Shown here: positions 1 through 11,560 of the stretch, one piece after another | How the letters are laid out: each line of letters begins with the position of its first letter | How positions within the stretch are numbered: position 1 is the first letter of the stretch | DNA from: Hydractinia symbiolongicarpus | Lineage: Eukaryota; Cnidaria; Hydrozoa; Anthoathecata; Hydractiniidae | Direction: 5' to 3' | Assembly: GCF_029227915.1 (NCBI RefSeq) | Contig: NC_079881.1 | Location: 15,475,501-15,539,500 of the forward strand | Length of the DNA stretch: 64,000 nt | Program-made: the position numbers and the translations under genes | Notes under the pieces: generated by a model | What the model saw: the letters and a program-made list of their open reading frames with translations, nothing else | What the model was told of the DNA's origin: nothing | Database searches by the model: none

Positions 1-2493
1 ATCTATATTCTTTTATATTGCTTAAGCGCAATTCGTTGCATTTTCATTAGACTCCTCGTGCAAAAAAGAAGGCTTTCATGGCATGAATAAACTTGATAAA
101 ATGCTTGATAAGCTAAAAAGGGTTGTTAGTAAGGGTTTCCACTTTCTGTTAAGTACATACAAACCTGTATTGCAAACGTTTTACCACCCTCATTCTTATT
201 CACAACTATATTTAGTAAAGGTTAGTACACCGTTATTACGTTTAAAGCATCTTAGAAGAGAGTTTGTAGTGGCTGAAATTTATTGAATTTTAACTTACTT
301 AATGTTCTTTTTACAGATAAAACAAATTTCCTATGCACGGCGGTAAAAAAAAAACACATAATAATCTCCCATTTGTGAGTACTATCAATTTTGTAATCTT
401 AGATCGAAAACATAGGGAAATTATTATTGGTCTGAAGCTTTGTTCATTTCTTGGAAAACATTTTGAGAAAATTTTAATTAAAAATTTAACCACCGCCTGC
501 AGTATAGCGCCCTAAGCATTTAAAACTAGAAAATAAGTAGAAATGAAGAGTGTTTCTAAATTTAAACCTAAAAATAATGCAGAAAGGAGGTAATACTTCC
601 GGATAACCTATCTCCAAGATATACTGAATCACACACTGGGGCGGAATCTAGGGTGTAGTGCATTTATTCACTAAAAATACCCTAAAAAACAGATGAATAT
701 TACTACTCCTCAACTACTCCTCTTTTTTTAAAATTTTGGACCGAAAGCTCTCTGTCAAAAATTAACTACTTTCAGTTCACAACATGATATTTTTAATGCG
801 CCCTTGTAAATATTGGAGCATGGGCGTAAAAAAAGTACCACGTTGTAAAGACAAAATAGCTGAAATCATGTAATTGATAACTTGTTGACAAAGTTTGAAG
901 AATTTTGAACGTAGTTTAATGTGGTTGTAGTACATACTACAATCTCCGGTCAAGTCTTATAAATTATTCCAAGGTAAATACAAACAAAGGTTGTACTAAC
1001 AGTATTCGTTTGTGAAAAAAAGAAGATAATTCTGAATCCATAAGGAACTGAATTTGGTTAAATTAAGAAATCACTACATCCTAGCTGAAATTTCAGGTAC
1101 TTTTCACGCCATCCAGAAACGCCCACGGCTTTTTTAAGGATAATGTGTTTTGCGTTACACTAAGTACTTTATCTCCCTCCTGCCTGAAATTTGTCATTTG
1201 TCAACGTAATTTCTTCTTTTACGAAAAATTAAAATACTATGACAAAATAGACAAAAAACATATTTTGATACAGCGTGGGGAGATTTTACATCACTTTTTT
1301 TACCACCGTTATGTTTCTTATTGGTTGTTTTTAGTCAGGATAAGCATATGATTTCGTAATATATAACATAGATAATATATTAATACAATGTTTATATAAT
1401 TTCAAAAAGTTTTACGCATTCTGACAAAAGGCAGAGATATTGTTACGTTTCACGGCTACCTAGGACCTTACGCACAAGTTAAACACAAATTTTGCTGCGG
1501 ATGTTGTAACACGAATGATGTAGTTCAAACTAAACAAATAACTATTTACAATTTAGATTGAGATTCAAACGTAATAAATTATATAAGCATACCAGCTTGC
1601 CACAGCAAAATAAACAACGTGTAAAAACTTGAACGTGTGATTGAGAAACTTAAAAAGTTTAAAGTTGAATAACATCTTCTGATACAAAATACGTGAACTC
1701 CTTGATTTTCTGATTTAAAATTTAAGTATTTTTTTTAAGAGCTTACTCTGTCTTCTCACTTGTGTCAATCGTTGAATCCGAATGCGTGAAAAAATAGATC
1801 GTTAACCATAATATATGGGCATACAATTAAAATTTTAATTCCCTACGGGATAATTTTTTTTGAATAAAGTACCGAACAGTCTGTAAACAAATCGAGACAT
1901 ACAACGCAACTTTACAGATATGCTAATAAGTTCTTATAATTCGGAAAAATGCTCAAAGTGCAACGAAAAGCGAAATGTTCAAAAATACCAAAAGTCATGA
2001 ATTTGAATTAAACAATTAACTTTTCATTAGACGATAGTGTAAGCACTATTGTAAAAAAGAATGACTATAAAAAAGAAATGTATACTTCCGCTTAATCTAC
2101 AAAACAAATTACTATTTTAGGGGCATCTGAAGCTAACTCCTGCGTCAGCCAACGCCATGTTCATGCAACAGCAGTGGAGCCATTGTTGGCACGCTGGGTG
2201 CAATAGCCCAGTTCATGTCTTCATTTTTACTACGACATATAATGGAGGTATAAACCTTTTTTTACAACTTCTTTTATACCTCCATGGACATTGTTTTCTG
2301 TTTTCTTACATATTCACAGAATTTTTTTAAATCCACGTGAGACGTGTAAGGAGTACCTTGTATATCGAGTTTGTCTGTCGAAATTCACGACTATTAACAC
2401 CAATGCAACTTTTTACAATGGCTTTGTACATGAAGAAACGATGCATTGCAAGTTGTCAGAAGGCTGTTACACAAAGCAGGCAAAACTGTATAA
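1..2493. other. AT-rich noncoding stretch
   Basis: No open frame here resembles a known protein; the short frames (for example 83-286) have no domain-like composition. I see no RNA gene or strong repeat. Probably intergenic or intronic sequence. Confidence 0.5.
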
Positions 2494-2862
2494 TTAATAT
2501 GTTCTAAATTCAATCAAGTGCTTTTTCCATGCTGGCTCACTTAGAACAGTTTGATTACAGTTCTTACCTGAAGAAATTTGGAAGGCATAAAAACAAAAAA
2601 AAACGCTACAACTAAGCGCATTTTTCTCCAGTGAGTGTTGAACAGGCTCACTCTTTTTCATGGTGCTCGTAACAATTTTTTTCAATATGTGTTTATCTAA
2701 TTGAAAAAGGTGTATGTGTGACGTCGTGTCCGTGTTGTTGGTCATTGAATCAAGAACAATGACATGCTTCTTGGCAACATTAATAACAATAAGCACCCAA
2801 TGCATTTGACTTTGATTGATAGGGACAAAGACAAACTTAATAGACTCGAGAGGATGATACAT
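2494..2862 (-). pseudogene. Ulp1/SENP-type (C48) cysteine protease C-terminal relic
   Basis: Ulp1-type proteases cleave SUMO-like conjugates with a His-Asp-Gln-Cys catalytic set, and transposon-carried copies are common in cnidarians. The frame shows the middle and end of this fold: a strand ending FVPIN, then MHWVLIVIN with the expected His-Trp at about residues 21-22, VIVLDSM with the expected Asp near residue 38, and a late hydrophobic block SCSVFFCFYA where families usually have a Gln-Asp-Cys-Gly start. The residues just before the nucleophile Cys are not the usual Q-D-C-G, and the N-terminal half of the domain is missing. I read this as a decayed fragment or a single exon of a transposon protease. 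It is far from the Maverick at 49-63 kb and need not belong to it. Confidence 0.55.
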
Positions 2863-3411
2863 TTTTGATCCCTTAGTTTCGCGATGAACAATTGCACAAC
2901 AGCCTACGTAGGATCAAGATAATCAATATGCAAGAATTGAAATCGGAGTTAATAGAAGAATGCGCTTAAACTTTATCTTGCAACCAGCACTGGGGGAAAG
3001 CTTTTTCCTTTATTCTTCACATTTACAAGTTCAGATACAGTGTAATTCGATTCCAAACGAAATTAAGATAGGTAGAAGATATTATGGCATCCAAAGATTA
3101 GCAGTTTAGCACAAATAACATGTAGGTTATTGATTCGCGCGATCAATGGTTTTATCCTTTTTCGCGTTTTCTTAAATACGAAGTCTTTCGTCTTTACAGG
3201 AGAAGCGACGGGCAGGCAGTGAGGCAAGGTTTGATTACTTTACGGGGAGAAAGTTTCGCGGGGAGAAAATTTTGCGTTTTTGCGTTTTTTGGTCATTTTC
3301 GCGAATGTTTATCCCATGCGAAATAATCTAGGAAGCTGATTCGCTAAGGTTAAACTTGAGAAAAAAATAACTCAAATTTCATTTTTTTTCAGGCTTTTTC
3401 TTTCGAAAAGT

Positions 3412-3699
3412 TCAGTCTAACAAATCAATAGCATCGGTGGGTTTAGATTTTTTTTGCGCCACCACTTTGAACATACCACGAATATCATGATTTGGTCGTA
3501 TTCTTCTTTGGTGCTTCCTGCTTCTTTGCTTTATTTGTTTGTACAAGTTCCGGAAGCGCTTCAGTGATGAAAGTATCTTCTCTTCCTTAGGTTCTGTATA
3601 AAGATCCTTAACTAACTGAAGGTAGCGTTCTGCAAGCTGTGCATTTTTTAAGTGTAGGGGACATTGTGAAATATACAATACAAGGAATTTTAATGCCAC
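3412..3699 (-). CDS. Hypothetical basic ORF, 95 codons
   Basis: I do not recognise this frame. It is rich in Lys and Arg with a basic central block (residues about 50-70), reads as mainly helical, and ends in an Asp-rich tail. It lies 550 bases from the Ulp1-like relic on the same strand, so both could come from one old mobile element, but nothing in the sequence proves that. It may be a chance frame. Confidence 0.2.
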   Translation of the reverse strand: MALKFLVLYISQCPLHLKNAQLAERYLQLVKDLYTEPKEEKILSSLKRFRNLYKQIKQRSRKHQRRIRPNHDIRGMFKVVAQKKSKPTDAIDLLD

Positions 3700-4124
3700 C
3701 CTGAACCAATGGTGATCGTCGGTAACGGCGTAAAAAACAGTTTAACGTGCATTGAAGCTCCTCTATGAAAGAAATTTTTTGTTACCCTCGAAAGTTCTCA
3801 TGGTAAATGTCCAACAGTCTTGTCATCTTCTTGCACAACTTTTATTGCAAACTTGTCTTATAAGTTGAATTTTTCGTGAAAACAGCCCAATTCTTCACTT
3901 TCGACAGGTTTCCAAAACTATTTATAATAATGAAAGCCTCTCACAGCAGCAGTATAAGAGTGAACAATATCTATAGTTGAGAAAAAACTCAAAAATAATG
4001 TTATTTCAATGTTTTTTGTTCGATGCAAACATAGTCATAAGAAAAAAAGATAGTCTGGAGGCCGGCGATGGCCTATTGTTTAGCCTTTAGCTAACTATTT
4101 AACTGGCGCCCAGACCTCCAAAAG

Positions 4125-4189
4125 TACACAAGAACTTCAAAATGGCTGATTATTAGTGGGCTACTCCCATCGGTTGAAGTTCTTGTGTA
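4125..4189. repeat. 16-bp inverted repeat upstream of the THAP relic
   Basis: Positions 4125-4140 (TACACAAGAACTTCAA) are the exact reverse complement of 4174-4189, with a 33-base spacer. The repeat lies 23 bases upstream of the THAP start codon. It could be a transposon terminus pair, a hairpin or a small footprint; there is no clear target duplication. Confidence 0.6.
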
Positions 4190-4211
4190 TTATTTTAAGT
4201 ATATTTACAAC

Positions 4212-4442
4212 ATGCCTGGCGCAAATTGCTCAATTTATGGTTGTTCTGTTTCTCGAAGAAATAAAGAGTTTAGTATATTCAAGATTCCATCTCCTAACAA
4301 TGATTTTAATGGAGAAGTGAACTTTTGAACATAACTACGAAAGATCGTGTTGTTGATGACTTGCTAAAGAAGAGAATTGATGGTAGCCAAGTTTATATAT
4401 GTGAAAGACACTCCAGAGAAGACCAGTTCTGGATATGTAAGT
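4212..4442 (+). pseudogene. THAP zinc-finger exon relic
   Basis: THAP domains are C2CH zinc fingers that bind DNA; they begin almost at the initiator Met and derive from P-element transposases. The frame starts M-P-G-A-N-C with C-x4-C spacing (Cys 6 and Cys 11), followed by an F-x-I-F-K-I-P block matching the usual S/F-x-F-P segment. A stop at 4326-4328 and a frame change interrupt it. In another frame a downstream segment reads Y-I-C-E-R-H-S, the position of the final Cys-His of the motif. A consensus splice donor GTAAGT occurs at 4437-4442, as expected for a THAP first exon. The following 500 bases contain twin copies of a short motif (from about 4606 and 4642) but no further domain I can name. 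Confidence 0.55.
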
Positions 4443-5111
4443 AGCGAGTATCCTTATCTGTAATCATTATTATTAGCTTTATAATGTATCTTCTGAAGTG
4501 ACAAGAAGCTGCCTTCCTATCTTTCTAGCTCTAGCTAGCTAGAACTGAAACAAAGGGTACATGTCTAAAAAACTCAAGGATATCCAAATGATTATTCGAT
4601 TGAAGACATTCCATTCCATTCCATTTTACCAAATTAATGTTCGATTGAAGACATTCCAATGGCGGTACTCTTCTCCGCAAAAGTCAAACTTGATCTTATT
4701 TTCTGGAAAACTCAATCGTGGTAAGGTCTCACAGCGGGTCTGCGAAGGAGACTTCATTGGCGTTGTGTCGAAGAAAAAAATATTTTTAAATTTCTCTCAA
4801 CAAATAAGGTTGATTGAGAAAGGAAACAAAACTCGCAAAAACATGTCTTTTCTTCGTGCGTTACAAAAACAAAAAAGAAAGAAAATGATCGGGAGTGGGA
4901 TATTGACTTGACTGTTACAGGTAAGAAATTGTTACAGTTTTTTTATTTTTTGTAACTGCTAATGATATTTTCTTTTCTTTATTTTTACTATATCTTAAGA
5001 ATTTTGGCTTAACATTTAAGCACTATACGCCTGGGTATCCATGCAATTTTTAACCTTCCCTTCACAAGTTAGAAATTCTGAAAAGATAGATAAGGACAGG
5101 TACTTCTGTCC

Positions 5112-5149
5112 AAAACACTATTTTAGCTCTAGAGCTAAAATAGTGTTTT
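5112..5149. repeat. Perfect 38-bp palindrome
   Basis: The 19 bases at 5112-5130 are the exact reverse complement of 5131-5149 (centre AGCTCT|AGAGCT). It can form a long cruciform or hairpin with no loop. It sits between the THAP relic and the pogo-type transposase relic and may be the fused terminus of a transposon. Confidence 0.8.
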
Positions 5150-5284
5150 TGGTTTTAGTGAAAGCCATGGTGACATTATACAAGATTGTATAAGGTCGCT
5201 GTGGCTTTGACTACTACAAGAATGTACTACTTTGCGTAATACTGGTGTTTTATATCCTAAATTTGTTTTTTTATAGACGCTATT

Positions 5285-6540
5285 ATGGAACCTTCAAGTG
5301 AGTCTCAGCCGACAAATACTGACCTAGTTGCTGAGCCGACAAATATCGGCGTACTTGATACAGCTGTCATTGAGAAAGAAATCGCTAAAATTAAAAATGA
5401 AAGAGAAGCATATTAAAAATGGACACCAGCCGACCGTTTCAAAATAGGCAAGTATACAGCAGAAAATGGAAATATTGGAGCAGTTCGCAAGTTTAAAGCT
5501 GAATTCCCTTGCCCTAATGAAAGCACTGTACGTGATTTTAAGAAAAGGTATACATCCAAGGTAGCAAATGCTGCAAGGGAGAAAAGAGAAGTCAAAAAAT
5601 CGATCCCTAGATAATCATCAAAGACTGGCCGTCCCCTGATACTTGGTGATTTGGACAGCATGGTGCAGACCTACATAAAACAACAATCGAGGAGGTGTTG
5701 CTAACAGAGCTATTGCTAACGCTACAGCCCTTGCTCTTTTGAGTCGCTATCCTAACGTAGTTGGTGAAATCGACGTTTCTTCCTCTTTCTGGGCTCAAAG
5801 CTTGCTCAGGAGAATGGGTTACAAAAAGCGCCGCAAAACTTCGTCAAAAGTTGATTATCCGGATTCAGCCAGAAAAGAGACAGAATTTTTGTTTCTTCAA
5901 AATACCATCTTCTCTTATTATGAATTTGGATCAGACGCCACTGAAGTATGTTCCTGTTAGTAACGAGACGATGGCTTTAAGTGATGCAAAAAAGTGTCAC
6001 AATCGAGAGAAGTTCCGACAAACGCTGTGTTACTGGAACATTCGCGATTACCATGGATAAAACATCTTTACCCATGCATCTAATCTGCAAAGGAAAGACT
6101 GTACAAAGTCTTCCACGCCTTAAATTCCCTGACAGGTTTTGTCTTAGTGCCCATGAAAAACACTTTTCAAATCGACATGAATCTCTGACGTATTTGAAAG
6201 AAGTGATTGTACCGTATTTCAAAAAACAACGCATCAATGAGGGATTAGAGGCTAATCAAAAGGCCCTAGTTGTTATGGACGTTTTCACAGGGGCAAATGT
6301 CCCCTGAAGTCCTTGCAATTACAAAGAATGCAACATATGCGTTGAGAATGTACCTGCAAATATGACTAAATACTATCAGCCACTGAATTTGACAGTTAAT
6401 CGTGAGTCAAAACATTTTCTTAAAAGAAAATTCATGGATTGGTATTCCAAACAAGTCTCGGATCAACTCAGCGCGGGCTAAACTTTGGAGAGCGTGCATA
6501 TTCCTGTGAAGTTATCTATCATGAAACCCATACATACACC
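5285..6540 (+). pseudogene. Pogo/CENP-B-type DDE transposase, decayed
   Basis: Pogo-family transposases (Tc1/mariner superfamily) combine an N-terminal helix-turn-helix with a DDE/DDD catalytic domain. A start at 5285 opens a frame with a helix-turn-helix-like region (ADRFKIGKYTAENGNIGAVR, about 5425-5485). The catalytic core is recognisable at 5981-6307: FAITMD (first Asp), PMHLICKGKT, LSAHEKHFSN and LVVMDVFTG (second Asp), and, in a shifted frame at about 6345-6410, NVPANMTKYYQPLNLTVN. In the family the last motif carries the third catalytic Asp (QPLD); here it is Asn. Several stops and frameshifts lie between 5404 and 5980. The copy cannot encode an active enzyme. Confidence 0.75.
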
Positions 6541-6559
6541 CGTTCAATAAGCTCAGTCA

Positions 6560-7659
6560 ATTTCTTTGTACTTTCTTCAAACTTTTGCAGCTTCTAATAC
6601 ACACATTTTCTGATGCTTAACAGCAATAGAAGTTTGTTGAAAGGAGTTTACCCCCTCATCCACTTCAATTTCTCCATTCAGATCAACGTGGTTAATTTGA
6701 GAATGCACCGGGATGCTTTGAGTTACATAGGAGTGGATCTTGTGCATTTGTATAGGTGTTCGCATAAGCCGATGCAAGATACTTCAAGACACCTAAGTGT
6801 CAAAATAAATTTACTTATTTTTACAATGTCTTCTTTTGTACAAAACGCTACCTTTATTACAAATGACCTTAACAATGTAAAAAATTAAAAGAAACAATCT
6901 CTGTCAGTGTAACATGTCAAAGGTAATAAGTTGACACACATAAAACATAAAAAACTCACCTTTTTAAACAATTATCATCTTTGCACGGCTGTAAACGATG
7001 AATAAGATAACTAACGTCATCTTTCCTTTGTAATTTCACTTGCCACCCTTTTTTCTCTTCTGTTAAGTGATCATCGGGTATTACCAAGCCATTAGCGTGT
7101 CGATTATTGTTGAAGACACTGCAAGGTATCGGTTTATAGTAAATGAGATCCTTTTTGCGCTGTCAATAAAATTCTTTTCCAACGTAAACAACAAGTTTGT
7201 TCCATGTAGAATGTTTTCCGCTTGCTGTGAAAAGATTTCCAGGCATGTTTGTGTCGTTGTTTGCATGAGGGAAATTCCGGTAGCACATGGCCCACTGCTC
7301 TGGTCGGTTAACGTAATGTTGTTTAAAGTAATTCTCAAATGTACGGGCACTAATGGGATATCTGGACTCTAAAAACCGTCGCAAATTAATTTGAAATGAT
7401 CTTGATCTTGATCTTGATCTTTCTCAATGATCATTACCATGAGGTTGATGTATATTTCATCTTGCAGCTTAGTAGGAGCAAGATTCTACGCAAAGCACGA
7501 GTAATGTGCCATTTACACGGTAAGTGTTTAAAGTCTCCAAACGCATTGACAAACGCATTCGAACCGGAATTATCATCATCGGTTATAACGCAATTTATTT
7601 TAAAGTCGACGGCACGGTGTGTTTTGTTCTCCTCAAGAAAAGTTAGTTCGTCAGCCTAA
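6560..7659 (-). pseudogene. MULE (Mutator-like) transposase, 3' portion, decayed
   Basis: Read on the minus strand, 7659-7440 gives the end of the MULE DDE domain (V-I-T-D-D-D, then LPCKWHITRALRR, matching the usual C-x-W-H block). Then 7384-7163 gives PEQWAMCYRNFPHANNDTN, a block I associate with cnidarian MULE-type proteins, and 7163-6955 a frame-shifted continuation. A GTGAGT donor follows at about 6955. The next segment (6790-6740) carries a SWIM-like zinc motif: C-x4-C-x-H followed by Tyr-Lys-Cys. Stops and frameshifts break the chain, and a short GATCTT expansion at 7397-7422 lies inside the coding region. The N-terminal part is not in the window. Adjacent to the KTQ-repeat relic but on the opposite strand. 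Confidence 0.65.
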
Positions 7660-7661
7660 TT

Positions 7662-8004
7662 TGTCCAGATCAATTCAAAACTAAAGACTGGTATATCAAG
7701 GCTGTTGAAAAATGCTTGTATGTGTTCAGATATGTGCTGGTTAAGTTCTAGAACAAAGACATGTACAACAAAATTGTTGCAGAGAGGCCCGTTATGTTCT
7801 TATATGTTCAAGATCATCTTAAAACCCAAGACATGTGCAACAAGGCTGTTGAATATAATACCGATGCACTCTTGCCTGTCCAAGTTAAGTTAAAGACGCA
7901 AGCCATGTGCAACAAAGCTGTTGCAGAGAAACCCTATGCTAGAGTTTGTCCCAGATCATCTTATCATCCAAGACATGGGCTCTCAAGTATTTTTCAGATA
8001 AGTT
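7662..8004 (+). pseudogene. 24-residue KTQ-MC-KAV repeat protein, 5' piece of a LINE-split relic
   Basis: The frame from 7662 holds four consecutive 24-residue (72-bp) repeats, broken by one TAG codon near 7749. Repeat starts read KTKDWYIKAV, NKDMYNKIVA, KTQDMCNKAV and KTQAMCNKAV, and each unit ends in a Val/Phe-rich segment before the next. The period is exact. The pattern resembles the short helical repeats annotated as DUF4116-like in invertebrate genomes (family recall, not a search). Function unknown. At 7994 the sequence enters an 11-base target duplication and then a LINE. The matching downstream half of the relic begins at 21465, where a further repeat (KTQDKCIKAVEEDP) follows. A late frame shift occurs near 7975. 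Confidence 0.6.
7994..8004. repeat. Target-site duplication of the LINE, left copy
   Basis: TCAGATAAGTT here is identical to 21465-21475. The two copies flank the LINE at its 3' and 5' ends on the minus strand, as expected for target-primed reverse transcription. Beside this copy is a T-run plus AT-repeat (8003-8023), the LINE's 3' tail read on the plus strand. Confidence 0.75.
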
Positions 8005-9289
8005 TTTTTTATATATATATATTCAAACACAAAATTACAAAACTAAAAGAGAACGAATACAAAACTCTTCATTCTCCACGATAGAAAAACCTATCTGTGG
8101 GGTACTGCACATAAAATAGACAATAGTGGTTTTTAGTATAAAACAATTTTGTTCTGTATTATAAATATCATTGCCATAGAGAAGTAAATTGATCATCCGA
8201 GAGGTCCGATATTGGACCTATGGTATTTTTAATATTGTCAATGAGTGTTTTTCTTATATGCGTGTAAAAAGAACAGCGCAAGAGATAGTGATTAGTAGAC
8301 TCGATTTCAAAACCACAACAGCAAAGAGGATTTAGGGTATTGCGAAAATTATGTCTGAATTTATGCTCTCTAAGGTGACTAAAGTTTACGCGCAATCGGG
8401 TTAATAGTCTTAGTCCACGAGGATCGTGGATTTTATACACAGGACGCATTTTTGGCCTAATAAAATTAAGAAAACCTGTTTTAAATATCGAGATTGATAG
8501 TAAATTTTTCAAATCGGGCCCCAGTTTATTCCACTCATCTCTGTGTACGGGAAAAAAGAATTCTTAAAATATTCAGTAAACAAATTACTTCTAGCCTGGT
8601 CATAAGAACTTTGCTTCAAGGGAATGAACCTAGATAGCCAGGTGAGGTACCTGATACAATATTAAAAAAGAAAGCAAGTCTGTGATACCAACGCCTGTCG
8701 GTAAGGCTCTCAAGACCAGGTTCTTCATATAGACGCTTGCGAGTAGTACCTCTGATAGCTTTAGTGATAGCAAGAGCAGCATTGTATTGGACAGATTCTA
8801 TCTTATTGCAGAAACTGTCGTTATGTGGCTGGTCATATATTACATCTGCGTAATCAAGATGTGGTCTAATAAATGACTTATAAATACACAATAATGACTG
8901 CCGTGGAAGATAATTATGAAGTCTCTTTATAAGCAATATACCTTTGTTAGCCTTACATATCTTCTCAAATGGTGATCAAAACTACGTTTATTATCAAGAA
9001 TTAATCCAAGATGTTTCTGTGTTGGCAAAGATACTACGGTAGAGTCATTAAAATATAAAGGAGTATGGTTAATGAACTTCTTTTTGTGGGAAAAAATTAC
9101 CTCTGTAGCTTGTTTGCTAGGATCAGGGTTGAAAGCCATCTTCCATTGAAAAACCCACTTTTTAACAGTAGAAAGATCATTATTTAGGTCTATGCTAGAC
9201 TTTGTAATGTCATAAACAGTAGAAAATATAGATGTGTCATCAGCAAACAGTTTGGATACAGATACAATGTTTTCAGGAAAATCATTAAT
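8005..9289 (-). pseudogene. LINE (jockey/CR1-like) reverse transcriptase, 3' half
   Basis: This is the C-terminal half of a non-LTR retrotransposon ORF2. Reading down the minus strand: KLFADDTSIF at about 9225-9255 (catalytic FADD, motif C), VKKWVFQWKMAFNPDPSK (motif D region), then IYKSFIRPHLDYADVIYD and YNAALAITKAIRG (thumb), and near the end LLTRLRVNFSHLREHKFRHN with the Cys/His-rich tail CCCGFEIESTNHYLLRC. Frameshifts occur near 8930 and 8520-8620. Coding ends at 8168; the remainder to 8005 is 3' UTR ending in an AT-rich tail. The N-terminal half of the same element is at 20259-21464; the two are separated by an 11-kb repeat insertion. Confidence 0.8.
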
Positions 9290-9987
9290 TCTAGTGGATA
9301 AAGGCCGTGAAAATATCCACTGAGGCAGGATAAAAATGAAAAAGAAGCGTTGTTTGAATTTTGATGACGTCAGCAACCCATCCACAAAATATAAATTAGA
9401 ACCTTATTTTCACGTTGACTATATTGTGTAGAACTTAAAGCGCTCATCAAGAAAATGTATATGATCATGTGCTATTGACAAACGGTTAAGAAGATATCAG
9501 GGTTTAAAGATTTTGCTAACGTCAGTAATGGATGGCCCCGTCAAAACCAATAATTCTTTTTAGAAATTTGTATACCTGTTGCCTTCATCGTATAGATTTT
9601 GAAACGCTGATCAAGAAAATGTATAGGATCGTGTACTTTTGACCAACGGTTACGGAAATATTGTGGTTTAAAGGTTTTTTGATGACGTCATAAACCCGTT
9701 CATTCCGAAACGGATTTGGGGACCCAGGTTTGGAAAATTACCCAAATTGGTCCCAGGTGGTCCCTAGTTACCGACGCGGTTAAAAAACATTGACGTCACT
9801 ACCTCGTTTCCACGTTATTTGGCCTCAAATTTTTAAGTGAACTGTATTGGCTTCATTAATTTAATATACTTTCCTTTGACGTTAATATTATTTTAACGTT
9901 AAAGTTTGGTAAATTACAGAACAATTTTATCGGGGTTGTATTACAGAGTTTATCAAAGTGAACAGTAAAGAATATAATCCACTTTGC
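9290..9987 (+). mobile_element. Pearl/Helentron-like element, 3'-truncated copy
   Basis: Starts with CTAGTGGATAAAGGCCGTG and the terminal hairpin, contains two core repeats (about 9420-9560 and 9590-9720) and stops at TCCACTTTGCA, just before the CAGA microsatellite that other copies have. The stretch 9604-9987 differs at only about three positions from 12872-13260, so the two copies separated recently. Confidence 0.6.
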
Positions 9988-10003
9988 ATCAATATAGAAA
10001 GTG

Positions 10004-10220
10004 GTGCGGAGAGGTTGCCAAGGCAAAGGCATTAAGCACGGCAAGGACAGGGCAAAGGCAGGCAAGGAAATAGGAAGAGGAATCAGGAAGGCAGGGGTAG
10101 GCAAGGCATGGGAGCCACAGGCAAGGACATAGTAGGCAGGCACCAGAAAAGGCATAGGAAGGGTAGGCAAAGAAAGGCACGGTCAGTGCTGGCAAGGCAA
10201 TGGAACGGCAAGGCAGGGGT
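10004..10220 (+). repeat. Purine-rich GGCAAGG minisatellite
   Basis: Irregular tandem copies of GGCAAGG, GGCAGG and GGCAAAGG fill this block, giving strong purine bias on the plus strand and a GC content well above the surroundings. The apparent proline/alanine-rich frames on the minus strand (9856-10170, 9989-10195) are consequences of this repeat, not genes. Confidence 0.75.
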
Positions 10221-10602
10221 GCATGACTTTAGTAGAAAATCTCCACCTTACAACTCAAAGATTGCGTATACTCAATATGTCTAAGTTAAGTATCATATTA
10301 GTCCAGGAGTATAGAAAATATTGAGGTGCAAAAGTTTCAAATTCAATATCTCAAAAAAAAGTCTCAAATTTATCTCAGATCAATACACAGTGAATCATAG
10401 CAGAATTATGTGCCATTACAAGTATTTAAACAATCGGTCATAACGACATATCATTTTTTGATAAATCTGAGATTAACTTGGTTCCAATGACAACAACATT
10501 AAAAAGTCAAGATATAGAAATAATCAGAGAAGTTTTACTTAAAGATTACCTATTATATGAAAACCTGGTTGTTGTAGGTGCAAGATAATTATGTTTTTCC
10601 TA

Positions 10603-10670
10603 GCCCTGTCCAGGATTTGAACCTGGATCTCTCATTAGCATGAGTGTCATAGCCATTAGACCAGCAGGAC
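10603..10670 (-). tRNA. tRNA-like pseudogene or SINE head
   Basis: On the minus strand the segment has a tRNA layout: a 5' acceptor strand GTCCTGC, a B-box/T-arm CCAGG-TTCAAAT-CCTGG with a perfect 5-bp stem, and a 3' acceptor strand pairing at most positions (one mismatch, one G-U). The A-box region reads TGGTCTAATGGC. The anticodon arm (CTCATGCTAATGAG) can only form an abnormal loop, with GCT as the nearest anticodon. At 68 nt it is shorter than normal. More likely a tRNA-derived repeat than a working tRNA. Confidence 0.4.
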
Positions 10671-10734
10671 ATAAACATAAATATATATACAAAACTTTAC
10701 AGGTGAGTATTATATACACTTAGGAATTTGAGCT

Positions 10735-11560
10735 GGTTAAGCCACAAGTAACTGTGTTACCTGGCGTTAAACGTTTGATGGAACAATTAATACAAATTTT
10801 AAACTGTACCACACATTCAGGTGGCTCGCTTTAGTACAGGTGTGCAGTATATCATAAATCGAGTGAAACACACAACATTAAAGGTGTGTCGGGTGTGTAA
10901 TTATATTTTTCAGATTCACAAAATATATACTTCCTTCAACTTTAGCTTGAATAGAAACACAATTTACATATTGTGCCATGTCATAGCGAAAACTGTTTCA
11001 CAAAATGTTCCCAGTAAAACTTAAAATATATATGTACTTTAATCTGCGGTGCGGCATTAGTATAGGTAAACAAACCCTTTGAAAATAACTTTAGCACAAC
11101 TTCTGTTAAATAGAAACACAGGTAATAGCTTGTCGTTAACACTAGGCTGAGTGATTAGTACAAATATACTGTGGCGCACATCCGAAAAAACTTTGGTTCA
11201 CATAAACAGACAGTAAACACCCTGTTGTTATCCTACACAGCTAAAACAATCGTTCAGCAATTTTATTTTGCGGAAAAGTTTTTGTAACATTTAAAAATAA
11301 AAACACTGTTCAAAACCTGTTTTTACGCTCCTAAAGAATCCTGCAATATTTTATGGGAAAAGTTTCTGTGCTAGATCAAAAATTAATCATAAAATCGGTC
11401 AGCCGTAATACATTTTTAAAAAAACCTTTACTGCAACTTCGGTTTAAAAAAACACAGCGGAAACAGCCTGTTGTTAGCCTGTGCAGCTAAAAATCAAATA
11501 GCAGTATATGTTTTGTTTGCAAACAAGTTTTCAGGACAGTAGGATAAAAATATCTTATTC
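10735..11560. repeat. Diverged repeat family B, copy 1
   Basis: Begins GGTTAAGCCACAAGTA and contains recurring blocks: a GGCTCGCTTTAGTACAGGTGTGCAGTAT-type motif, an AAAACAATCGTTCAGC motif and a CGGAAAAGTTTTTGTAAC motif. The same motifs in the same order occur at 18598-19270. There is no coding potential. It lies inside the interrupted pearl-like block. Confidence 0.5.

Noticed and set aside
1145-1351. 68-codon plus ORF
   Set aside because: Ordinary AT-rich random frame with no motif.
4561-4911. 116-codon ORF after the THAP exon
   Set aside because: No recognisable domain; an alternative frame is equally plausible and contains stops, so I do not call a gene.
9856-10195. Proline/alanine-rich minus-strand frames
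   Set aside because: Produced by the GGCAAGG minisatellite; no domain.
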